Both the position numbers and the translations under genes were made by a program. Below are positions 31,476-41,163 of a DNA stretch of 64,000 nt, one piece after another. Every line of letters starts with the position of its first letter. The first letter of the stretch is position 1. The notes beneath the pieces are model-generated. The model made no database searches. It was given only the letters and a program-made list of their open reading frames with translations, and was not told the origin of the DNA. The DNA is taken from NCBI GenBank assembly GCA_017893485.1, contig CM030363.1, positions 85,949,730 to 86,013,729 of the forward strand. Direction: 5' to 3'. The stretch comes from Hemerocallis citrina (taxonomy: Eukaryota; Streptophyta; Magnoliopsida; Asparagales; Asphodelaceae).

Positions 31476-34400
31476 TGTAACATCCTAGATTTTTAAATAA
31501 TGATTTTGAGATTAATAAATGAATTAAAGTGATTTTTGATGATTTAATAAACATTTTTCTGAAATTTATCTTTTTACACGTGCAAAACACGTGCAAATAT
31601 TTTCTTGGAAAGTTCAAAGTCAGAAGTTATTTTGGAAAAACCTATTATTTATTAGTAGGTATTATTTATGAATTTTTTATATTTTTCTGATATTTATTTG
31701 GCATATTTGCAAATATTACAAAAAGATGGGCTTTTGTGCAAAATTACCACTTGGAGTAAAAACTCCAGATTTTCAAATTTTTGGGCTGAGCATGATTGCT
31801 AGCCAACTCAGAGGTAAGAATTTTACGTTTTTTTAATAGATTTGGTTTATTTCACAAATTTCTTAAAGAATGGTCTTTTTTTCAAAATTGCCACTTAGAG
31901 GCAAAAGATTATAAATTTCGTTTTCTGGGTTTGAAAACAGTGCTGGCCATATCAGGTTGTTTATTTTTTTTAAATTTAAATTTAATTGGTTATTCTAATT
32001 TCAAAGTATAAGGATTTATATATGTAAAGATATATTCAAAAGGGATATTTTGCAAATCTACTCAAAACCCTAATACACCCTATTTCCAGCTTGTTATAAG
32101 GGCAGTAGTAGCCGTCACTTTGCTGCATTACACAAACGGTTTTCTTTATTATTAATTTCTGGGAGTTTCGAAGTGAGGATCTTGGTTTTCTTGCGAAAGG
32201 AAAGATTTTCTTATTCTCTTTATTATCTTTGGTTGATTCTTCAATAAGGTGAGTGACATATATTTATTTTCTTATTGTTCTAATGGTTTATGTGATGATT
32301 TGTCTATTAGAAAGCATGTTAGGAATTGTATGATGATATAATGAATTATTGATGGATGTATGAATAAAAATTGAATCTTTTCATGAAACCTAAGTTATTG
32401 ATGATTAAAACCCTAAATAGATGACTTGAGATTGTTAAGAACCTAATAGAAATTATGGGTATGTTGTTTTGTATTATAATCTTGCTGATTTGAACATATA
32501 CTATGAATTGTATGTTGAATATTGCTTAAAGTGAACAAAACCTAATCTTTACTGTGTATATATAGACCTATACTCTGTTTTGATGTTTTCATGGAAAGAA
32601 ACTTGTTAAGACTTATTCTAAATGCATGTATTCATGTGTAAACTGTTGTAAGTGATTGTATATGTGTTTAATGAATTGCAAGAGGGGTTTTTGGATCAAA
32701 GAGATCAAGTTTTGAAGTAAAAAGAAAGGTTTGAATTTTTGGGTCTGATGTGAATGGCCAAAATTGGGGTTATGTGAATTTTGTGATATTTTTCGATTGG
32801 ATTTAAGGTGTTTTGATATTGAGGTTGTTTTGAATATCATACTACACATATACAATGTTTCTTGATGTTTACTAATGCTTAAATACACCTATACATATTC
32901 ATCTTCACTGTTTTGAAGAGTTTGGTAAAAATTACTCTTCTTATGATCTCGATGTGAGTTTGATTAGTTTAATAAACTCTTACATGTTATACAAGTTGTA
33001 TTTGATCATCTCAGGAATTTCGTTTTGCAAATTTGTAATTTTTAAAGATCGAATTGAAGTATCAGTTAAAATGTACACGAATTTCAAAGCTGTGGATTTT
33101 CGCATATGACAGTCGACCGCCACATTTTTACACTAAAAATGACATTCGATTGTCAATTCTTTAGTTTGGAATTTTTGCATGACAGTCGACCGTTGCATTT
33201 TGAACAGGGTTGGCAGTCGACCGTCAGTATTCTGGCTGTTTTTTTTAGTTTTCTTCGTTTTCTTGAACGATTGTTTCTTCGATAATACGGATTATTGATC
33301 TACTCTTTTAAATAATGTTTTTATTATAGATTAAAGTATTTTACAGAGATTTATGTTTTGATTAAAATAGAATTTAAATTGAATTCCTATGACTTTATTA
33401 AATGCAATATATACGGTTTTCGAAGGAGTTGATATTTTGTGATATTCTACGACTTCAAAATATGATTTTTAGTTATTTAATAGATTTAATACTTTATTTC
33501 GATTCTGGAAATTTGTGAGTATATTAAATAAATTTTGATTTGTTGATTTTTAAGAAGTTTTCTTAATATGAGAGTATTGATAATGGAAATGAGAGTTTTA
33601 ATGAAAGATTTTGTGTTGATGGTTGAGTTGTGAATCTCTAGAGGGTGAGTGAGACCCTAGATACCGGCAGTTGAGATTTTACGATTTGTCCAGTTGTGGC
33701 TTTGTGTTGATCAGTTGAGTTATGTCCGGTATGGTAAACCAACTCGAGGAGATTCGTAATTAATTAACTTAATAAGATAAGGACATGCACTAGATGGTGA
33801 TATGATGAAATGAGTGCAAACATGGGTTATGAACCTCAGCATGATCTGCGGTGTGAGATAATCCCCGGAATTATCGAGGTGTGAGTGAAATAGTCTTCGG
33901 AATTACCTGCAGTGTGGGAATGATCTTCGGAATTATCGGGGTCGAGGCGATACTCATGGGGTATTCGTGTGATGAGGCACCATAGCTTGCGGTGTGGGGT
34001 ATTCTCAAAGATTCCCAGGTGTGAGTTAAATAGTCTCCAGAATTATTTGTGGATAGAGATTGACCTCCGAAATTATCGGGGCATGGGCTAGATACTCACA
34101 GTTTATCTAAATCTCGTACTAGTCATCGTAGTAGGATTAGTTGCATAACGAGGGATTTAACCCTATAAAGTGGAGAACGATAAGGGATTGCACCGGACCT
34201 ATGTAGTATGGAATGCATAGAACCCGACAAGTATGCATTAGAGAGTCATCATATTGCATTTGTGTTTTCTTGACTTGGTTTTAAGCATGATTTTTTCTGT
34301 TTACCTACACTTGACACTTAGTCTAGTTCCACTTGATATTTTCATGTTTTATTTATTGTTATTTCATATTGTCATTGTTACTACTGTTGATATATGTTGT

Positions 34401-34779
34401 TTATGACATTGTTCTTTATGTTTTATTTATGATTGTATTTCTTTTGATGTCACTCACACCGTTATGGCTGACCCCATAGTTTTGGGGGTTAGGGTTATCT
34501 CTATCCTCATATTTTACAGATAGGTACTTATAGCTTGGGATTTGGATGCATGTGGTAGAATGATATTGCAGTTTATGTAAATTGTAAAAGAATGTGTTGT
34601 AAAAGAAAGAATTGTAATTCAAGGTGTTTAATTTTTCACTGTGCTTTGTAAAGAAATGATGTAATAAAAGTTGAAAAATTTATCTGTATTTTGGCTCTGT
34701 TTACTATTACATTTAGATAAATACTGAGAATTGTGCCACGTATTTCTGAGATATTATATTGGAAATTTGGGGCGCTACA
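31476..34779 (+). repeat. Solo LTR (family C), 3304 bp, TSD AGGGG
   Basis: Starts TGTAACATCC, ends GGGGCGCTACA, and is flanked by AGGGG at 31471-31475 and 34780-34784. There is no internal domain. It contains paired G-boxes (31577 and 31588), a donor-like AAG|GTGAGTGAC at 32248/32249, three GCAGTCGACCG/ACAGTCGACCG motifs (33108-33223), an array of ATTATCGGGG-type short repeats (33840-34090) and a block (34148-34245) shared with the chromovirus LTRs. No coding sequence. Confidence 0.93.
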
Positions 34780-34839
34780 AGGGGGCTGGGATTAGGGTCT
34801 ATTTTGATTAGGGTTTGGGTATAGGGGAGATTCAGGGTC

Positions 34840-35814
34840 GGTGACGTCGATGCAAATCCTCCACTTGCCATTGCTTTCTTTACCATGACCACATTGGCTA
34901 GTCACTTAGAGCAGCTGACTTCTTGAATAAAGTAGGCAGCAAGGAGTTTTTCGACATCTTCCTTGACCGCTTGTTGCTTGTCGAGAGCGAACTTGCGGCA
35001 CTTTTGCTGGACTAGCTTGACATTCAGATTAATGCTGAGGGAGTTCATAATCAAGTCTTCTGAAGTAGTTGACATGTCGGTGGTAGTCCAAGAAAACAAG
35101 TCTCGATTCTCCCTAATGCAACTGACTTTTTGTTCTTTGACATGGTGGGAGATAGCTTTGCTTACCTAAAAACACTTGATCTGATCTTCATTGGAGAATT
35201 GGATCTCTTCTAGTTCGTCCATGTGCTCGGTGTAAAGACCCCTCTTTTGATGGATTTCTACGGCATCAAGAGGGAAGACCGAGCCCCAGTTGTGGTTTGT
35301 GTAATATGTGTGATCCGCTTTTTAGCTTCCATTAACTTCTCCTATGTGGGAAACTTCATTTTCATGTGAAAAGCCGAGGTTACGGTGTGAAGGGCCACTA
35401 GGCTAGGGCGGCCAAGGATGACGTTGTAAGTAGCTTTCATATTGATGACCATAAAGTCCATGGCCTTAGTTTGGGTAGGTGAGTCTTTTCTCGCAGTCAC
35501 ATCAAGGGTTATTCCTTCGATTTGGACCTGGACTCTAGAGAACCCATAGAGGATGTATCTGGTGGTTTTAAGACAATCCATGTAGAACTTTAGGCATCAG
35601 GAAGCTTCCAAGAAAAGGATATCGAGCTACCATTGTCCACCAAGATGCGGCGCGCTTCATGGTTTGTCATGCAAAGACTAATTACTAGTGCATCACAATG
35701 AGGTGTTCGAATACCTTCCAGATCTTTGTCAGAGAAGGTCACGAGAACCCTCAAGCTCTTGGTTGTAAGGGGGTGGACGTTGACAGTCTTCTCCATATTG
35801 ACTTGGTTGCATAG
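34840..35814 (-). pseudogene. pol: Second Tat element remnant (protease to start of RT)
   Basis: Minus strand. EARRILVDNGSSISF at about 35700 keeps the DNGSS form of the protease active site. YNVILGRPSLVALHTV...FHMKMKFPT is at 35342-35470. RT N-terminal sequence (KFALDKQQAVKEDVEKLL ... FIQEVS) is at 34902-35099. It is colinear with, but clearly diverged from, the Tat element at 18610-29891, and several stops break it. Upstream and downstream parts are lost or displaced by the solo LTR at 31476. Confidence 0.8.
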
Positions 35815-35979
35815 TGTGAATGTCCCTACCAATGACCAAAACTCCGAAGTTGTGGTAAGAGTAAGAGTTTGATATTTATATTCTCACAAGCTCCCACAAG
35901 TTGAGTGCCATTTTTGTGGGCCAACATTTGAATTGTACCCAACGATATTTTTATTTTAAATATGCATTTTAATATGCAC
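35815..35979 (-). mobile_element. TRIM-like miniature LTR element, 3' part (LTR 35815-35888)
   Basis: The 74-bp repeat TGTGAGAATATAAATA... (minus strand, 35888 to 35815) recurs at 48134-48061. Before it on the minus strand is a short purine tract (GTGGGAGCT). The chromovirus at 35980-48019 split the element. Joined, it would be about 275 bp with no coding capacity. Flanks CATAG (35810-35814) and CAGAG (48135-48139) match at four of five bases. Confidence 0.7.
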
Positions 35980-38900
35980 TGTAATACCCTGATTTTTCAA
36001 TTAATGAAAAATTATTTATTTTGCACGTGTTGTGCACGTGCAATATTTTGTTTGAATTATTTTATCATAATGTGTATAATTATTTAAGATATTTTTCTCA
36101 AATTATTTTAGTACAAAAGCCTTTCTTTAAAAGACTTCTTTGATTTAATTAAAAAGCCTTTTCTTTAAAAGCCCAAAAGTATTTTATTTTATTTTATTTT
36201 TTATTTTTATAAACTAGTTTTGGTCCACAAAGAAAGCCCATGAATTAAGTTATTTTAATTAAACTTGTCATGTAGAAGAATTTTTTTAACAAATATATTT
36301 TTATACAATTTTAGAATGTACAAATTTGGCCTAGTTGCATGCACGTGCACTACACGTACACATGCATTGCACACTTCATTTTGGTGGCCGGGTAGCATTC
36401 TTTGGAGGGAAATTTGGATTTTTGGGTGTGGGGAACATGGGGGGTAGTTTCAAGGAGGTGGGTAGTTCTTCTAACTCCTACTTTGATCTAAGCCCTTCAT
36501 TTTACAACCACCAAGACAATCTTGGCCCTCCATTTCACTCATCTTTGAGTATAAATACCCCCCCTTCTCATGGCTAATTTTTCATATGCAAAGTATAATT
36601 TCTAAAGCTATAGTATTATAATTGTGTGAGTTATAAAAGATAAGAGAGTGTGTGGTTTCTTTTGGTTGCTTGGAGTGGCCGGCATCAAGGATTGGGAAGC
36701 ATTCGGCTTGGGAAGCATTCGTCTAGGACTTGGAAGCTTGGAGTGGTGCACTCTTTTGGCTAGGAGGAGGTGTTCTCATCTACTAGGACTTGTTGCCTTT
36801 TGTGTTTCTCTCCATTAAGGTGGGTAAAATATTTCATATTTCTAATGTAGGATCCATGCTAATTTTATTGTCAACACTATACATGGAAAATACTAATAAG
36901 AGTCCACTCTAATTAAAAAGTTAGTATATGGATGGATTGGAATGATGTGATTAATTTTGTATGTGAAATTCTAGCATGAAATTAAACTATATGTAGCACT
37001 TTCCATGATTGTTAGTTTAATTGAATAATAATGCAATATGGCTAGTATGATGTGTGAAAATCTCCATTAATTGCTTGTAAATTGTATGGTTGAAACATGT
37101 CAATTGATTAAGATAATGACACACTATGAAATTTGAATAGAAAGTATATTGAATGCTTGAGTGATGAGTATGTTAAATTCATGAGTAGAAGTACATTTGT
37201 GGCATAAATGAACCAATGAAATTGCTTGTTGTCATCAAAATAGAAATACCCAAAAATTAGTAATTTTGAGTTTTACCTATTCATATGCTACATGAATCCT
37301 TTTGCTAATATGAGTATGGGAAAATCCAAAGATGTATGTGGTGTGAAGATAGATTAATAAACAGTAAATTATTATAGGAAACTTGGGAATAAAAGAGATT
37401 AGAAGACCAATTGATTTTTTTCAATGTCGAAATAGTCTTTATGAACAAATTATTAGTTTGGGTGGAAAAATTATGTTTTTAGTACAAAAAATTATTTTAT
37501 ACTTACTGGTATGAAGATCAGTCAAGGGAGATTAAATCTGGAATTTTTCAGTGGTTTGTATAAAGGCAATATGAACCAAATTGATTTGAACATCGAGTTG
37601 TTTTCTAAAACAGTGCGAATATGAAACATATAGACTTTAACTCAGTACTGTGACAACCTGAGCCAGTGGCTCAGGCGGTCTTCGACTGCGTTCGGTTTCC
37701 CTGAGTGGCGCGGTTCGAAACCCGGCCTTCACCATCTTTTTACCCAAACTGTGTATATATGTATATAGGACTGCGAATTGACAGCACATACACCTATTTC
37801 GCCCTCTTCTAATCGCTAGCACACGTTGGCCTGTTGGCGGGTGCTCTGGGCTCTTTCTGTACCGTGCTGGGTTCGATTCCTCCCTTTAGCACTTTATAAA
37901 AAATATTTTTTTTGTGAGATTGTGATGTCCAAAAAATGTGAGAAAAATATGGTAATTTTCATAAAAATACAAGGAATTTTATGGGATTGAGTTGGGTATT
38001 ATTTGAAGAAAATATAATGTAGTCTGTGAACAAATAGTATAATTAAAGCTATGGTTCTAAGACACCTACTTATGGAAATTTTCATGATGTTATTAATTCT
38101 CACTTGAGGATATTGTGTAAAATGTGAAGTATGAGTGTTTAATTATGAAGTGCATGAGTCCATTGTATGATATTTGAATTTAGAAATCATATTGATGAAA
38201 TTGTTGGCCATGAATATGAATTTTCATGAGTTATAAGTATTCACTATGGACTTGTGAACAAAGTGTAATCATGAATAAGAAAGAATGTGAAAATGTGACA
38301 TGAAAGTGGTTATGACTTAAAGATTGTGAAATGAAATTTGAAATAGAGTAGCTAAGTCTCCCCGGCATCGAGAAATGAAATAAAATGAAATTAGACCAAG
38401 GTTGGTCGTGATGAAATGAATGAATAAGTCCGGTTGATGGAGAGGCTAACTCTAGAGATTAATTTTGTTCATGATTTTTAATAAAACTAAGGACTAGTGC
38501 ATAGTGAAGACGTGATGAAAGTAAGAGAAAAACACTGAGTAGGAGGGCCCTGGGTAGCGGCGAGAGCGTATCCCAGGAATTCCCATGACGAGTCTGGGTG
38601 AGGATACTGTTCCAGAGTACTGTCCCAGTGGCGACGCTCGTGGGATGTTTGAAGACTACGGGTGGTGTCATGTTTATGGTGAGAGCGTATCCCAGGAATT
38701 CCCATGATGCGTCTGGGTGAGGATACTACTCCAGAGTGCCTAAACATGAGTTCATAGGTCAGATAACATCTAGGATACTTACCGTAATTACAGTAGTAGA
38801 TTAGATCATAACGGGGGATTGAACCCTATAAAGATGAAGAACGAATAAGGGCTTGCCCTCGGACCTATGTAGTATGGGATGCATAGAATCCGAACAAGTG

Positions 38901-39351
38901 TGCATTAGTGTCATGTAACATAATTAACTGCATTAAGGATTAAGTGCACAATCACAACACGACATCAATAGGGTAGTCCCTTTAGTATAAAATGTGACAA
39001 GTTTGTGGTTGCTAAATATGAAATGTTAAGTTATACTATTTCCGGCATAGAGAGGATGGCCGTGTATAATGATCGTCGGTTGAATAAACTGACGTACCCA
39101 CAGTCTGACATGCAGGTAAATGTTATGCTAAAGATTAAAGAAGATTTGGATGCTTAAAGATTATATCAAGCTGTTGTACTTGTATTTAATTATTGTATTT
39201 TACTTCCGCTGTGCAAAAGAAAGATGTAATTATGATGTAATCTCTGATGTATGATGAAAAGTTTTAATTTCCCTGTAAAAGTGTACTAAGAAAGTGAAAA
39301 GATCCTGTAGAACATCTCGAATTCAGTGTAATTGGGATTCGGGGCGTTACA
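35980..39351 (+). repeat. 5' LTR of chromovirus copy B
   Basis: TGTAATACCC to GGGGCGTTACA. It carries G-boxes at 36024 and 36035 and a third at 36342, TATAAATA at 36550-36557, donor-like AAG|GTGGGTAA at 36819/36820, tRNA-like modules at 37652-37741 and 37820-37915 (B-boxes 37712-37722 and 37870-37880), a 119-bp-spaced direct repeat (near 38562 and 38681), and the conserved block near 38806-38910. Confidence 0.95.
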
Positions 39352-39354
39352 GAG

Positions 39355-39368
39355 TGGTATCAGAGCCA
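39355..39368 (+). promoter_or_regulatory. Primer binding site, tRNA-iMet type, copy B
   Basis: TGGTATCAGAGCCA, three bases after the 5' LTR end. Confidence 0.95.
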
Positions 39369-39520
39369 CGCTTTCTACACTTTCACACTTGTACAAATTT
39401 ATAGGGAACGACACCCTAGAAGTGGACATTAGAGTGTGTGTTTGAATCTAGAGATTTAAATGTAAGTGACTTACATTTGTGTTGCTCTAAGATTTATGCC
39501 TTCTCCTCTCTATTTCTAAG

Positions 39521-39946
39521 ATGGCGGATCACTTCGACCCTGCTGGAGGCGACGACTGGCACATCATTGAGGAAGAGTACCATCCTGGACAGGCAGATTC
39601 CGAGGACGAGTACTACCCTGGACAAGCTGATTCTGATGACGAGGAGTACCCTGAATCCCGAGAGATCACCCCACCTCCGGATTCATCTGATGATTCTTCT
39701 TCCGACGAAGAGGAAGTACCAGTTCCCAGTGGTCTTGTGACTTCTCTTCAGAGGCAAGTGGAAACCCTGAAGGAGAGAGTTGGATTGTTGGAGGCTCAGC
39801 TGGAGAAGCGGAAGGCTGACTATTCTGTTCTTAGCCATCGGATTTGGGAACTTGAGAAGAAAAAGAACCTAACTGATGTGCTGAAGGATGAGGTTGATGA
39901 ACTGCGGGAAGAACTTCGAGCAGCGAAGAGGACCCGTAGGAGTTAG
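39521..39946 (+). CDS. Extra ORF upstream of gag (acidic plus coiled coil, 141 aa)
   Basis: It starts at an AAGATGGCG context (near-ideal for plants) 169 nt after the LTR. Residues 1-70 are very acidic and contain a duplicated YHPGQADSEDE / YYPGQADSDDE motif and a Ser/Asp/Glu stretch. Residues 70-135 are heptad-like (LQRQVETLKERVGLLEAQL ... LKDEVDELREELRAA), predicting a coiled coil, and the end is basic (KRTRRS). I do not recognise a family. Ty3 chromoviruses normally have only gag-pol, so this is an additional gene. It could bind Gag, chromatin or itself. The TTTCTAAG just before the ATG could be a splice acceptor. The ORF is intact, consistent with recent insertion, but only one copy is visible here. 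Confidence 0.7.
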   Translation: MADHFDPAGGDDWHIIEEEYHPGQADSEDEYYPGQADSDDEEYPESREITPPPDSSDDSSSDEEEVPVPSGLVTSLQRQVETLKERVGLLEAQLEKRKADYSVLSHRIWELEKKKNLTDVLKDEVDELREELRAAKRTRRS

Positions 39947-40091
39947 AGTGTTGTAGCTTCTGTTTCTTTCATTCTGATGTTTAGAGATGTTTTTAAATTC
40001 GAATGTATAAACTTTTGGAATTCAATGAAATGGAAGTTGGTTTAAATTCTTGTTATATACTTCGAATTTGACGGATCTTTTGCATCAGAAT

Positions 40092-41096
40092 ATGTCGAGA
40101 AGAGGAGCAAGGAATGGGGAAGGTTTGGATCTAGAGACTGAACTTGCTAGGGTCTACCAGACGCTGAATGCAGTGGCTCAGAACCAAGCTAGGGGGCCGG
40201 CAAATCCAGTGCCCGAGGCGATAAAGCTGGTGGAATCGTTCAAGAGAATGAAACCACCTGTATTCGAGGGAAAGTCAGACCCAGATATGGCTGACAACTG
40301 GATACGGCAAGTGGAGACAATCTTCGAGGTGTTGGAGACATCGGAGGGTAGCAAGGTCAAATTGGCAACCTTGCAGCTGGAGAAGGATGCGGCGGTTTGG
40401 TGGCAATCCGTGAAGAGGACCATGGGAGGTCTGTTGTTTGGTTGGGAGGAATTTCTGGAGGAGTTCCACAGCCATTATTTCCCCTCCGACGTCCAGGAGA
40501 AGAAGGCGATGGAGTTCCTGTCGCTTCAGCAAGGCAGCATGTCGGTGAGAGCCTATGAGACCAAGTTCACTCAGCTCTCCAGGTATGCTCCAGAACTGGT
40601 GGCGGATGAGGCCAAGAAAGCTCGCAAATTCGAGCATGGTCTGAGGCCTAGTTTGAGATCTCGTATGATACCCCTTGGTATCAGGAGATTCGATAAGCTG
40701 GTCAAAAGGGCGGCAGCGACGGAGGCGGATATGGAGCAGTTCCATGTTGTTCAGAACAGGAAGAACAACTGGCAGCCCGGGAAGAGGCCTGCACATTCGG
40801 GGAGTTTCAGGGGGCAACCATCTGCGCAGAGGTTCAAACCGACAGGGGCGAACGCTGTGAGTGTGGCTGGGAGGCCTGGAAACAATGTGGTGAGACCTTC
40901 TGCGGTGACTTGCTACAACTGTGGTGAAACGGGACACTACAAATCTCACTGTCCCAAACTACAGGGTGGAAACAGCAACGCACCAACGCAGCAGGCTGGG
41001 AAGAGGCCGTACCAATCTGGGCGAGTATTTGCCTTGACAGAAGCTGATGCTGAGGAGGCAGATCAGGTCATCTCTGGTACGAGGGCTGGTGTTTAG
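40092..41096 (+). CDS. gag: Gag
   Basis: 334 aa from MSRRGARNG (40092). An in-frame Met 14 codons earlier is less likely, because TTTTGCATCAG just before 40089 looks like a splice acceptor. The capsid-like core has RMKPPVFEGKSDPDMADNWI, LEKDAAVWW, FHSHYFPSDVQEKKAMEFL and MSVRAYETKFTQLSRYAPEL. One CCHC knuckle CYNCGETGHYKSHC follows a basic, Gln/Pro-rich linker. The frame ends at TAG 41094-41096, which lies inside the intron-like segment. Gag assembles the virus-like particle and binds the RNA. Confidence 0.92.
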   Translation: MSRRGARNGEGLDLETELARVYQTLNAVAQNQARGPANPVPEAIKLVESFKRMKPPVFEGKSDPDMADNWIRQVETIFEVLETSEGSKVKLATLQLEKDAAVWWQSVKRTMGGLLFGWEEFLEEFHSHYFPSDVQEKKAMEFLSLQQGSMSVRAYETKFTQLSRYAPELVADEAKKARKFEHGLRPSLRSRMIPLGIRRFDKLVKRAAATEADMEQFHVVQNRKNNWQPGKRPAHSGSFRGQPSAQRFKPTGANAVSVAGRPGNNVVRPSAVTCYNCGETGHYKSHCPKLQGGNSNAPTQQAGKRPYQSGRVFALTEADAEEADQVISGTRAGV

Positions 41097-41163
41097 AGTC
41101 TTTGTCATTTCTTTTCCCTTTGTTTAGTGAGGCTTTTATGTAATGATGTATATTATGTAACAG
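41077..41163 (+). other. Putative 87-bp intron between gag and pol
   Basis: GTACGAGG at 41077 and TATGTAACAG ending 41163 are plausible splice sites, and the segment is T-rich, as plant introns are. It is exactly 29 codons and contains the gag stop (41094-41096). Removing it joins ...QVISG to [11 protein letters not shown] in frame, which is the normal continuity of Ty3 gag-protease, while the segment itself encodes nothing conserved. A second acceptor-like site (TTTGTTTAG, 41119-41127) would give a 51-nt intron, also in frame but very short for a plant. Confidence 0.6.
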
